Origin: Larix sibirica
Lineage: Eukaryota > Streptophyta > Pinopsida > Pinales > Pinaceae
DNA: 11,401 nt
Direction: 5' to 3'
Assembly: GCA_004151065.3 (NCBI GenBank)
Contig: NWUY0300050662.1
Coordinates: forward strand, 1 to 11,401
The stretch's first letter is position 1. Each line of letters begins with the position of its first letter. Made by a program: the position numbers and the translations under genes. Under the pieces are notes generated by a model. It did not search any database. It had not been told where the DNA came from and was given only the letters and a program-made list of their open reading frames with translations. Of the stretch, positions 1-7,920 are shown piece after piece.

Positions 1-1250
1 AATGAATATTCCAAGATGGCAGTTTTTCAAACAACTTTTGCTCAAATTCAAGCTATGGGATGCTCAATAAAATGCATGCCCCAATATGCAAATAGGTCAA
101 AAATTGAAAACAAAGCCATAGTTCAGAAGCTAGTTACATTGCGCACAAAAAACTCTTTTTGATTCCTGAAATGATGGGTCATTTTCCCGTAGTCAATCTG
201 CCAAGATGGATATTTTTTAAACAAATTTTGCTCAGATTCAAGCTATGGAATGCTTAGTAAAATGAACACCCTAAATTCCACATTGGTAAAAAATTAAACC
301 AAAACCACTTAACCAAATCTAGATACATTGTGCACAAAAACCTAATTCAGATTCATGAAATGATGGGACATTTTCCCGCAGTGAATCTACCAAGATGGCA
401 ATTTTTCAAACAACATTTTCTCATATTCAAGCTATGTATTTGTTAGTAAAATGCACACACGAGGATGCACATCAGTCAACAATTGAAATCAAAACCATGG
501 GCTTGAACATGGTTACATTATCCACAAAAACCTCTTTCAGATTCCTAAAATGATGTGTCATTTTCCCGCAGTGAATCTTCCAAGATCACAATTTTTCAAA
601 CAATGTTTGCTTAGAGTCAAGCTATGTACTGCTTAGTAAAATGCACAACTCAATATTCAAATTAGTCAAAAATTGAAACCAAAAACATAGGCCCGAAGCT
701 AGTTACATTGTACACAAAAACCTCTTTCAGATTCCTGAAATGATGGGTCATTTGGCCGCAGTGAATTTTCCAAGATGGCAGTTTTTCAAACAAATTATGC
801 TCAGAGTCTAGCTATGGAATACTCAGTAAAATGTATTCCTTAGGATTCACATTGGCAAAAAAATGAAACCAAAACCATGGGGCTAAATCTAGATACATTA
901 TCCAAAAAAAACTCTTTCAGATTCTTGAAATGATGGGTCATTTGCTTGTAATGAATTTGCCAAGATGGTATTTTTTCAAACAAATTTTGCTCAAATTAAA
1001 GCTATGTAATGCTCAATAAAATTCGCACCCTAGACTGCACATTGTTCAAGAATTGAAACCAAAACCATGGGCCTAAATCTATATACATTGTGCACAAAAA
1101 CCTCTTTTAGATTCCTAAAATGATGGGTCATTTTCCCAAAATAAATCTACCAGGATGGCAATTTTTCAAACAACTTTTTCTCAATGTCAAGCTATGGACT
1201 TCTTAGTAAAATGCACATGGTATTTTGTATAGTGGTAAAAAACTGGTTCA
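1..1250. repeat. Tandem array, 190-bp unit, about 6.5 diverged copies
   Basis: The anchor ATGATGGGTCAT (with variants) starts at 171, 360, 550, 740, 930 and 1120, so five successive spacings are 189-190 bp. Each unit then carries CCAAGATGGCA, TTTTTCAAACAA, AAGCTATG, AGTAAAATGCAC and a CACAAAAACCTC block in the same order. The first copy is cut by the window edge and the last fades out near 1250, where only a loose match remains. Copies differ by scattered substitutions rather than indels, so the register is kept. No reading frame is maintained across units. This is a satellite-like non-coding array; I cannot name its family. Confidence 0.93.
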
Positions 1251-1324
1251 AATTTTCATATTCATAAAAAACTTGTTAAATTGAACAAGCTTTGTCACGG
1301 ATTTGTTGTCTTTTTTTTTCTCTC

Positions 1325-1490
1325 ATCCAAGTACACCATAAGATCCTCATCCATCATCATAATCCTGGTTCACCATCCCCATGCTCATGTTTTTATCATC
1401 ATCATCCTCTTCCTCATCCTCATCGTCGTCATGTTCATTATCACCATCACCATGACCATTGTCACCATCACCATTATCCTCCATTCAAAA
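1325..1490. repeat. Interrupted trinucleotide (ATC/CAC/TCC) tract
   Basis: The stretch is almost purine-free on the plus strand apart from A, and is built from CAT, CAC, ATC and TCC triplets with few G. Blocks such as CATCATCATAATCC, ATCATCATCATCC and CACCATCACCATGACC follow one another. It is a decayed microsatellite. The open frames over it give isoleucine-rich or histidine-rich peptides that merely reflect the triplet composition, so I do not call a protein. Confidence 0.85.
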
Positions 1491-1669
1491 ACTTTACAAG
1501 AGGGGAAAATTATATATGTTGCACTCTTGATATAAAAGAAAGTAAAGAACTATTACCTTTTTGGAAAACTTGNAATTTCTTTTTAATTTTAATTTTTTAG
1601 CCTTGAAAAATGCACCTAATTTAACATAAATTATTTACATGTATTATATCATATGCTAACCTAACTTAT
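1491..1669. other. No gene seen; one ambiguous base
   Basis: This AT-rich sequence has no recognisable coding or structural signal. Position 1573 is an N, an unresolved base in the assembly or read, inside a T-rich run. The N interrupts the frame running out of the trinucleotide tract. Confidence 0.8.
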
Positions 1670-1805
1670 ATATTTACTAAACCTAGACTTTCCTACCCCA
1701 CTAGACAACCCTAATCTATCCTAAACTACCCCAACCTTAGTTACTACCGTAACCTCACCTACAAACATAGAAACCTAATCTAGCCCTAGAAACCAAATCT
1801 AATCA
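1670..1805. repeat. CCTAA-rich degenerate stretch
   Basis: The plus strand is poor in G and repeats CCTAA-like words: AAACCTAGAC, ACCCTAATC, TCCTAAAC, AACCTTAG, AAACCTAATC, AGCCCTAG, AAACCAAATC. The spacing is irregular. It resembles heavily mutated plant telomere-type sequence (C-strand CCCTAAA) but contains no perfect run, so this could equally be simple compositional bias. Confidence 0.4.
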
Positions 1806-1833
1806 TCCTCTACTCATTTTTGACAATTTACCA

Positions 1834-1921
1834 AGCTCTAAACACCTATCAAGTCCCACTAAATCATGTGACCATGACGGAGCTCTAAACACCTATCAAG
1901 TCGCACTAAATCATGTGACCA
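1834..1921. repeat. 41-bp direct duplication, offset 47 bp
   Basis: The segment AGCTCTAAACACCTATCAAG with its downstream half spans 1834-1874 and recurs at 1881-1921 with a single C/G mismatch. A 6-base spacer separates the copies. The high identity against an otherwise decayed background indicates a recent local duplication. Confidence 0.95.
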
Positions 1922-1935
1922 AGGTGAAACCATGT

Positions 1936-2230
1936 GCCAAATTTTCATTATTTATTAACCAAGACTCTAGCTAGTGCATATAAAATATTAGGGCTTATTA
2001 GATTATAAAAATAGTTTTTGTCCTAGCCAAATTTTCATTTATTATTAAGCAAGCCTATAGCTATCTCATAACCAAGTATCAAGGTTTCATAAAAGATTGG
2101 GTCTCGGTCAAGTCCCAATATTTACTGCATTCTCCAAGCCAACTACCAAGCTACAAACCATGTGTTTGAGATCTGAGCGCCAGCACACGACCAAGTATCA
2201 ATGTAATCCCACAACATGATATGGACCACA
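1936..2230. repeat. Diverged short repeats related to ACCAAG words
   Basis: GCCAAATTTTCATT starts at 1936 and again at 2026 (offset 90), each followed by TATTAA, CAAG and a TAGCTA block. Further on, ACCAAGTATCAA-like words occur near 2061 and 2200, and ACCAAGCTACAAACCATGTG near 2145 resembles the 1834 duplication. This suggests an old tandem repeat of about 45 or 90 bp, of which only the 1834 pair is still nearly identical. Confidence 0.5.
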
Positions 2231-2376
2231 GTGTATATTATATGCACAATGTGTCGAATAAGTAATGAGAGGCATGTGGCTATAAACAAACGAGGATATG
2301 TTTTCTTCATGAATGTGGGATATATTATTATCCAAAACCATAAAACGAGGGTGCATATATAGCAAGTTCAGAATAT
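2231..2376. other. No gene seen
   Basis: Nothing recognisable is present. The last bases before the PPR relic read TTGGTTTGCAG, which resembles a plant 3' splice site, but there is no matching upstream exon. Confidence 0.6.
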
Positions 2377-2645
2377 ATGTTCATTGGTTTGCAGATGAAC
2401 TACATGATAGAAAGTGTGTTGATAAAATTGGATGTGTATAAGGAAATGGAGGTAAGAGGAATCAAGTTGGTTGTCATTACTTGTAACATGCTTATCAAAT
2501 CACTTTGCGTGGAAGGCCATTTGCAGGAAGTGATTGATATTTTCAAGTGGATTCCTAATAAGGATTTGGATCCCAATGTTGTTATTTTCTTCCCATTATA
2601 GAAAGATTCAACACCCTTATAAATGGTCTTCGCTAGAAAGGCATT
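2377..2645 (+). pseudogene. Pentatricopeptide repeat (PPR) protein relic
   Basis: The frame from 2377 to 2601 encodes 74 residues that match P-type PPR motifs. YKEMEVRGIK (residues 21-30) is the end of one 35-residue repeat, TCNMLIKSLCVEGHLQEVID (residues 35-54) is the start of the next, and NKDLDPNVV (residues 61-69) closes it. The frame then ends at TAG (2599-2601). PPR similarity resumes at 2607 in another frame as FNTLINGL followed by an in-frame TAG and KG. About 20 extra bases (2587-2606 or 2590-2609) explain the shift. PPR proteins bind organellar RNA and normally have 10 or more repeats; here fewer than three survive, with no targeting peptide. The ATG at 2377 is simply the first Met in the fragment. 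The relic most likely comes from an RF-like P-class gene, and is too short to assign an ortholog. Confidence 0.85.
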
Positions 2646-2748
2646 TTTAAAGATTGATTTTCTATAGAAGGAAAAGAATAATGGGTTCCTCCATCTCTCA
2701 TGCAATTATGTATACCAGTAATTCTTTAGTTGTAGATATATATGATTT

Positions 2749-2940
2749 CAGAAGGCCATTGACAAGTTATATAGAAAACATACTCCATTTGATTGCATTT
2801 ATGGAGAATATGGCCTTGATATCCATGGCCACAATTCTTCATTTTCTTCTTCTCTAGCTACATCTGCATCTACAACCAATGCTAGAAGTGGGAATAAAGT
2901 TATAGGAATGAATTTTGAATTACATAGAGAGTATTTCTAG
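2749..2940 (+). pseudogene. Possible hAT transposase linker/tail relic
   Basis: An open frame of 63 codons without an ATG runs from CAG at 2749 to TAG at 2938. It begins QKAIDKLYRKHTPFDC, passes GEYGLDIHG, has a serine/threonine-rich stretch (residues 30-43, SSFSSSLATSAST) and ends FELHREYF. Plant hAT transposases of the BED/RICESLEEPER type have a similar layout before the C-terminal dimerisation domain: a helix like VK..L..LY..Y, then a Ser-rich linker. The upstream codon is a stop (TGA, 2743-2745), and TATATGATTTCAG just before could be an old splice acceptor. No catalytic or dimerisation residues are present. The call rests on composition and a short helix match, so it is tentative; it could also be part of an unknown plant gene. 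Confidence 0.33.
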
Positions 2941-2943
2941 TTT

Positions 2944-3080
2944 ATATAAAATCAAATGGTACGTCGATTAAGAGACATTCCAATTACACTAACGCAATTG
3001 TTTTGACATTGATGTAGCATTGATACCATGGTGTTAGTGTTGATGGAACATCTCTTAATCGACATACCATCTGAGTATAT
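2944..3080. repeat. Foldback (imperfect inverted repeat), MITE-like
   Basis: The left arm from 2956 (ATGGTACGTCGATTAAGAGA, then CATTCCA) pairs with the right arm ending at 3070, whose reverse complement is ATGGTATGTCGATTAAGAGA followed by TGTTCCA. That gives 27 positions with three mismatches. Pairing continues inward through ACACTAACGC against ACACTAACAC and weakly outward through TATA-rich bases. The whole structure is about 115-137 bp with a short loop near 3005-3020. No clear target-site duplication is visible. The core word GTCGATTAAGAGAC resembles the motif repeated at 4281-4489. Confidence 0.85.
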
Positions 3081-3842
3081 TTGGAAGTGAAGGATCTATG
3101 GTGGGGAAGTCTGTATATGGAAAAATTGGACTCGGGTGGGTTGCCTATGGGTTTAGGAATTCAAGGAGTACGACAAATTCTATTCTTAACATAGAATATC
3201 ATGCTTCTTGTTTCCAACTAACAAACATAACTCACAATTGGAAGTTTGCACTACCTACATTAATATGCATATAATCCACAATAAGATTTTTCTTTAACCG
3301 TAACAATTTCCCATTTATTAGCTACTCAAACTACTCCAAATATGTTGTTTACAAATACTATTGTATACCATGTGATCTCATAAAGTCATAATCCAATGTG
3401 TATTTGATAGTTGTCACCTACAACAAGAAGGGTTATGAGCTGACAGAGATAGAAGTTAATTCAAACAAAATGTTTCTATTATAAGTTAAGATAGTTCCCA
3501 CTCAATGGTCACTTGGATCACCAAAATTTATATATTTTTGGAACACCAAATTCCAATAGTTAAAATATTTTAATCAATCATACTTTCTTTTTAACTAGAT
3601 TAATACCTAATCATTAAGGATTATTCCTTGTATTCATTATTTTCCTTCAATTATTTTCATGAGTTCTTCATCCATAATATTATACTTGCCATTGTTATTC
3701 ACTTCTCAAAATAACATCTACTCAACCAAGTTAAGAAAAATATGATAGAATTAATTACTCAATTTATGAAATGAACTTTACAATAAATTAAATGCATAAG
3801 GGAACCAGAGTCTACTCTAACTGAGTGAATTTATTAGAGCAT
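3081..3842. other. No gene seen; possible CACTA-like word at 3249
   Basis: This AT-rich sequence has frequent stops in all frames and no family I recognise. CACTACCTACATT at 3249 resembles the CACTA-like terminus on the opposite strand at 4599 (CACTACTACATTTGG) and could be the other end of the same element. However, the flanking triplets do not match, and no subterminal repeats follow it. Confidence 0.5.
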
Positions 3843-4220
3843 TCATTTGCACGAGAGGAATTCAACTAAAAAATTGGGAACATTACCAAAACTATCTCCA
3901 ACAACAAAACATGTTGCTACATCTCCTTCTTCTTGATCATGAAAATCTTGATTGTCGGGAAAAGTATACTTTATAGGCTATCCTCTTGAATCAAATATAA
4001 CAAGAAATGACCAACCTGCTCTACTTGGTAGCCCTGAAAAAAATACTTGCTCACATTGACATGCATAGGGATCTATATTTTGCTTGTACCTATTATTATT
4101 AATCATGGTAAATCCACTATCATGACCAATAACCATCCTTTCATCACCTTGCAACAACAATCTGTACCAACTCACCTTAAAGAGAACCACTTTGAAGGAT
4201 TACAAGATAATCAGGGCTAC
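3843..4220 (-). pseudogene. CACTA/En-Spm transposase C-terminal DUF4216 relic
   Basis: Read on the minus strand from 4220, the frame shows FKVVLFKVSWYR, then HDSGFTMINNNR, then DPYACQCEQVFFSGLPSRAG and WSFLVIFDSRG. This order (V.LFK..WY, GFT.IN..R, DP(Y/F)..A.Q..QVF) is that of DUF4216, the domain after the catalytic core in TNP2-like transposases of plant CACTA elements. After a TAG at 3980-3978 the same frame continues PIKYTFPDNQDFHDQEEGDV and on to TGA at 3845-3843. A TAA also interrupts at 4202-4200. The longest piece opens at a GTG, so no start exists. The catalytic part that should lie upstream (above 4220) is absent; a run of A and then the CTTAAG array sits there instead, implying an internal deletion. 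Domain identity is fairly sure. Confidence 0.75.
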
Positions 4221-4280
4221 AAAAAAAAAAACCTTGATAAAACATAAATCTCATGAAAACATAAACACAATAGGTGAAGT
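4221..4280. other. Poly-A run at deletion junction
   Basis: An uninterrupted A run begins at about 4221, immediately where the DUF4216 similarity stops, followed by AT-rich bases up to the CTTAAG array. It may mark the join of an internal deletion in the transposon. Confidence 0.4.
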
Positions 4281-4489
4281 GTCGCTTAAGAGACGTCTAG
4301 GAGCGTCTCTTAAGGTATTTTATTGAGCATCTCTTAAGCAATGCTCTAGGATGTCTCTTAAGCGACGTCATGTAGATACAAATATCTTAAGTGACATCAA
4401 CTAGAAATGTCCATGAGAGTTGCTTAAGAGACGCTCAATGATGTATCTTAAGTGATGCCCTGTAGAGCTATGTCTCTTAAGTGATGTGA
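4281..4489. repeat. Array of eight CTTAAG palindromic motifs (CACTA subterminal-like)
   Basis: CTTAAG starts at 4285, 4309, 4333, 4357, 4386, 4423, 4447 and 4476. The spacings are 24, 24, 24, 29, 37, 24 and 29 bp. The extended motif is TCGCTTAAGAGACG or its reverse complement CGTCTCTTAAGCGA; the copies at 4285 and 4423 read one way and most others the opposite way. Linkers share CTAGGA and GAGC words. Short motifs repeated in both orientations within 200-300 bp of an end are typical of En/Spm-type subterminal regions, where the element's DNA-binding protein sits. The association with the DUF4216 relic and the CACTA-like end at 4599 supports that reading, but it is an inference. Confidence 0.9.
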
Positions 4490-4630
4490 CATTGTCTTTT
4501 CCGAAAAAAAACCTACCTAAAAGACATATATATGACGTTAATTTTTTTCCCTTTAAAGGTTGGTCCAAATGTCAAATTTCGACCCCAAATGTAGTAGTGA
4601 GTATGATATATGTAGACAATTTTACATTCA

Positions 4631-4790
4631 TTTTAGCCTAGTGTGTTAGTACAATTGGTTTATGATATATCTAGAAGTATATATGGATTTTAGCCTAGTG
4701 TGTTCGTTCAAGTGCTTGAGTGTTTTGAATTGCAAGTAAGAGGTTATGGATTAAGTTCAAGAGATCATGCCTATGTGAATATTGTGTCTC
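4631..4790 (+). mobile_element. tRNA-derived SINE-like segment
   Basis: TTTTAGCCTAGTGTGTT occurs exactly at 4631 and 4688. TAGCCTAGTG fits a pol III A box (TRGYNNARNNG). From the second copy the sequence runs through GTGCTTGAGTGTTTTGAATT, GCAAGTAAGAGGTTATGG and TAAGTTCAAGAGATCATGCC; AGTTCAAG is a degraded B box (GGTTCRANNCC) about 60 bp from the A box. This order, including the 'fell on a noun then recall the message' style A-to-B spacing, is common in plant tRNA-derived SINEs. No cloverleaf can be drawn, so it is not a functional tRNA, and the 3' end is not definable. Confidence 0.42.
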
Positions 4791-4802
4791 TTGCTTGATG
4801 TA

Positions 4803-4967
4803 CCCACCAAATGAGAGGATTTATGTGTTTGGTATAGAAGGGTTTCTTCTTCAACATGGGAAGAATGCATATTGTGGGCCTCACATGATTATCCCACCAA
4901 ATGAGAGGGTTTATGTTTTTGGTATGTAAGGATTTCTTCTTCAGCATGGGAATAATGCATGGAGTCT
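4803..4967. repeat. 90-bp tandem duplication, about 1.8 copies
   Basis: CCCACCAAATGAGAGG begins at 4803 and 4893. Both copies continue with TTTATGT, TTTGGTAT, AAGG, TTTCTTCTTC and CATGGGAA.AATGCAT. Because 90 is a multiple of three, the minus strand shows a spurious 30-residue repeat (INPLIWW) in one frame. The pair lies directly behind the SINE-like segment and may be part of that element's body. Confidence 0.92.
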
Positions 4968-5208
4968 TTTTACAAATGGAATTATGTAACGTTATGTTCA
5001 TCTCCTACTAGTAAACAGTTGAGAAACCTTTTTTCTTTGGTCGGAGAGTCATCTATTCTTTTGATTTACCAGTATGATCCTCTACTCTGTAGCAATGGGT
5101 AGTCCTTGTCCATCTAATTTGGTATAGGAAATTCATCCCTCTTCAACACTCTTCTTCAATATCTTGGGGGAAATATGCTAGAGAGGATAAAACAAACCCT
5201 CCAATGAC
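4968..5208. other. No gene seen
   Basis: This is AT-rich sequence with stops in all frames and no repeat or family match. Confidence 0.6.
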
Positions 5209-5391
5209 ATGGGAATCAATGGGATGAACATCAACATTTCCATAGTTTTGGTAGGAGAGGCCTCTAATCCATTCAACAATTTCTACTTACAAAGGAATGT
5301 TGTTGTACCAATAGAGGTAATTTTTTATTGCTCGGGAGTATATGGGAAAGGTTCATATATGAGTTTCCCTAGAGATGTTTTGGTGGATTAA
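5209..5391 (+). other. Short open frame with weak TLC-domain resemblance
   Basis: A 60-residue frame contains INISIVLVGEASNPFNNFYL (residues 8-27). Plant TLC-domain membrane proteins (TRAM/LAG1/CLN8 group) have a comparable helix and loop, roughly HVSMALVGEVTNPLQN. The rest of the fragment (residues 28-60) does not fit that family, and no neighbouring exon is visible within the next few hundred bases. It could be a stray decayed exon, or a chance match in a short frame. I do not call it a gene. Confidence 0.15.
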
Positions 5392-5944
5392 ACAAGAAGC
5401 AAAAACTACAATGGATTTTACCCCCATGAACATGGTGAGACACAATGACATCCTCTAATATTAGACAATATATGTATCTAGGTATTCACAATATCTTGAG
5501 CACAACAAGTTACAACAAACATTATGGGCCATATTTTCACATACATATCAAATGATTTTCAAATTTGAATGCCTAATTGGAGCAAGTCTATTTCATTCCT
5601 CTCTATTATCCTCATGTGAGAGTGAGGGTGAGAAGTACTATATTTAATTACAGTGTTCAAGTCTCTAGTATTTTTTCACCTTCTTAATATCAACATGTTG
5701 TTGTGCTTCCACCTTCCCCTTATAAATCCATTTTGGGTCACCATTCTACAAGAACCTCTTCCTCTTGGAACACCCATGTTTTTGTTCATGTTTATTCTTC
5801 TTCTTCAATGAGTTCAAGGAAATATTATGGCATATCACAATTGCTGAAAAATTCAAATTATTCTACACTAACTACAAACTTACAAGTGTGTTTTTTATAC
5901 CCCTTATTCTTGGGCATGGATTCCTCTCATCTTTATTTATGGAT
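5392..5944. other. No gene seen
   Basis: This stretch has mixed AT-rich sequence and two overlapping serine/phenylalanine-rich open frames (around 5703-6016) that reflect TTC/TCA-rich composition. No family is recognisable and no internal repeat was found. Confidence 0.55.
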
Positions 5945-6109
5945 CAATACCTAGGTTTTATCCTTGAACCATATCGAAGGACTTCAGTCCCATACCTGTC
6001 ATTCAAAAAATCATAATATCACTAATGGCCAATGCCACGGGCTATAATATTGTTGTGCACTCTATTAGAACCACCATAATGCTCAAAAAATGCTAATGAA
6101 ACACACATC

Positions 6110-7020
6110 CCTAGTTAGAGGAAAAGTATGCATTCAAGAGGTCATTTGTAGTGGTTCAAGGCATCATTATTTTCCCCAAATGACTATAGGATGTGTTTAC
6201 TACATAAGGCCTAATCCTCATCCCATGACCATGTTGAAATCCTCAAGACCCATACCTAGTGCTAAAATACTCATAACGGTAGCAATATCCATTCTTGGAG
6301 GCTAAGGATACCTTGGAAAGGTACCTTGTGGTGATTCAATGCATTTTTATTGGCCCTAGTCTAAGGTCTGAGTTTCCTTCCTTGATCATATAGATCCTAA
6401 TGATGCACGTAAGGTCACTCAAAGTTCAAAGATCAACATAATAGGTCATTTATGTTTGTTTGAGGTTTCATTCATAGAACTTGAGCTCTAGAAGTTTCTT
6501 GTAGAGATTAATGCCTAAACTTTCTCAATTGACCATGGTTAATGCTCAAACCTCCATACCTAGTGCTCAAAAACTCCTAATGGTTCTTGTATCCTCATAT
6601 GGATCCCAACGATAACCTTAGGAGGCCATAGTGACATTAATTTCCTTGGATGCCTAGAAGCTTTGTTTATGGCCTCATTCTTGAGTTTCCTCCGTCAACG
6701 ATGTGCCAGGACACATGACTCAAATTGTTTTCTATAAACCTTATATTGGGGCCCATATCCCCTCTCAAAGGATATGATCCAAGAGTAAGGTCATATGTGG
6801 TGGTTCGAGGCCTTGTTTGTGTTCCTTGAGCCTTAGAAGCTACCTTTAGGTCCTAAGTCTTTGGTTTCCTCCCTTAACCATGGCCAAGGCATCAAAACCA
6901 ATATCTAGTGCTTGAAACAACCTAATGATTCCCACATCCTAATGAGGTCTTAAGGATTGGGTTTCCTCCATCATCCATGTCTAGCAATTTGAGACTCATT
7001 TTTATTGCTCAAGTATTTAT
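6110..7020. repeat. Higher-order repeat copy A (about 0.9 kb)
   Basis: This block matches 7021-7920 in the same order along its length. Offsets between copies are 912 bp at ATGTTGAA (6231/7143) and GTACCTTGTGGTGATT (6321/7233), then 891-893 bp at ACACATGACTCAA (6711/7602), AATGAGGTC (6941/7832) and GAAGGAAAAATATTCC (7041/7934). A small net indel of about 21 bp therefore lies between 6340 and 6710. Similarity between A and B is much higher than between adjacent monomers inside either. Confidence 0.88.
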
Positions 7021-7920
7021 AATGTATCCATATCTCACTTGAAGGAAAAATATTCCCCATGCAAGTTTCAAGGCATCATTCTTTGCCCCAAATGCCTAAA
7101 GGATTCATTTCCTACCTAAGGCCTAAGTTTCATCCCATGAGCATGTTGAAGGCATCAAGACCCATACCTAATGCCAAAAACCTCATAATTGTAGCAATAT
7201 CCTTTCTTGGAGGCCAAGGATACTTTGTAAAGGTACCTTGTGGTGATTGAATGCATTGTTCTTAGCCCTAGTCTGAGGTATGAGTTTCACTCCTTGATCA
7301 TAAAGATCCTAATGGTGCCCATATGCTCACTTGAAGGCCAAATATCACCACAAGAGGTAATTTATGGTGTATTGGGTTTTCATTCATGCACTTTCAGCTC
7401 TAGAAGTTTGCTTTAGATACCAATGATTGACCTACCCCAATTGACCATAACTAGTGCTTAGAAAATTCTAATGGTTTCCATATCCTCACTTTGAGGCCAA
7501 GGATACCCTTATGAGGCTATAGTGACATTATTTTCCTTAGATGCTTGGGATAATGATTTAGGGCCTCATGCTCGAGTTTCCTCCATCAACCATGTTCAAG
7601 TACACATGACTCAATCTTGTTTCTAAGAACCTTATAATGCCCCCCCTATCCCCTCTTAGATGATAAATATCCAATAGTAAGTTCCTATGTGGTGGTTCGA
7701 ATCCTTGTCCATGTACCTTGAGCCTTAGAAGCTACTTTTAGGGCCTAAGGCTTTAGTTTCTTTCCTTGCCATGGTCAAGGAATTGATACCATTATCAAGT
7801 GGTTTAAAATTCATAATGATTCCCATGTCCTAATGAGGTCCTAAGGGTTGATTTTCCTCCCTTGTCCATGTATAGCAACTCAAGACCCATTTTTGGTACT
7901 CAAATATTTCTAATAGTGCC
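7021..7920. repeat. Higher-order repeat copy B (about 0.9 kb)
   Basis: This is the partner of copy A. It holds the same irregular series of monomers, including the short monomer of about 97 bp (7790 to 7888, matching 6899 to 6996 in copy A). The sharing of that odd-length monomer shows that the duplication unit was the whole multi-monomer block. Confidence 0.88.

Larger units (their letters stand above)
3843..4599 (-). mobile_element. Internally deleted CACTA (En/Spm) element, one end visible
   Basis: Read on the minus strand from 4599, the sequence starts CACTACTACATTTGGGGTCG, a typical CACTA-type terminus. It is followed at 120-315 bp by the CTTAAG subterminal array and then by the DUF4216 relic. 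The order on this strand (terminus, subterminal repeats, transposase C-terminus) lacks the transposase core, as in defective dSpm-like copies. The distal end is uncertain: candidates are CACTACC at 3249 or decayed sequence near the foldback at 2944-3080. No 3-bp target duplication could be confirmed. The DUF4216 relic and the terminus could instead belong to two elements. Confidence 0.5.

Noticed and set aside
1-1250. CRISPR array
   Set aside because: The repeated unit fills the whole 190-bp period with no unique spacers, and the context is a plant genome.
1281-1600. Two overlapping open frames encoding Ile-rich and His-rich peptides
   Set aside because: They translate the ATC/CAC trinucleotide tract in two phases; composition explains them, and one runs through the unresolved base at 1573.
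2400-2705. Minus-strand 101-residue open frame
   Set aside because: It lies opposite the PPR relic and has no recognisable content of its own.
4047-4247. Plus-strand 66-residue open frame
   Set aside because: It lies opposite the DUF4216 relic, which has a clear family match on the minus strand.
4688-4770. Functional tRNA gene
   Set aside because: A-box-like and B-box-like words exist but no cloverleaf stems pair; a tRNA-derived SINE fits better.
4771-5001. Minus-strand 76-residue frame with an internal repeat ending INPLIWW
   Set aside because: The repeat comes from the 90-bp DNA duplication, whose length is a multiple of three; there is no family match.
6090-7250. Two similar small proteins at 6090-6305 and 7059-7250
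   Set aside because: They occupy equivalent positions in the two higher-order repeat copies, so their similarity is due to DNA duplication; the frame is not kept in other monomers.
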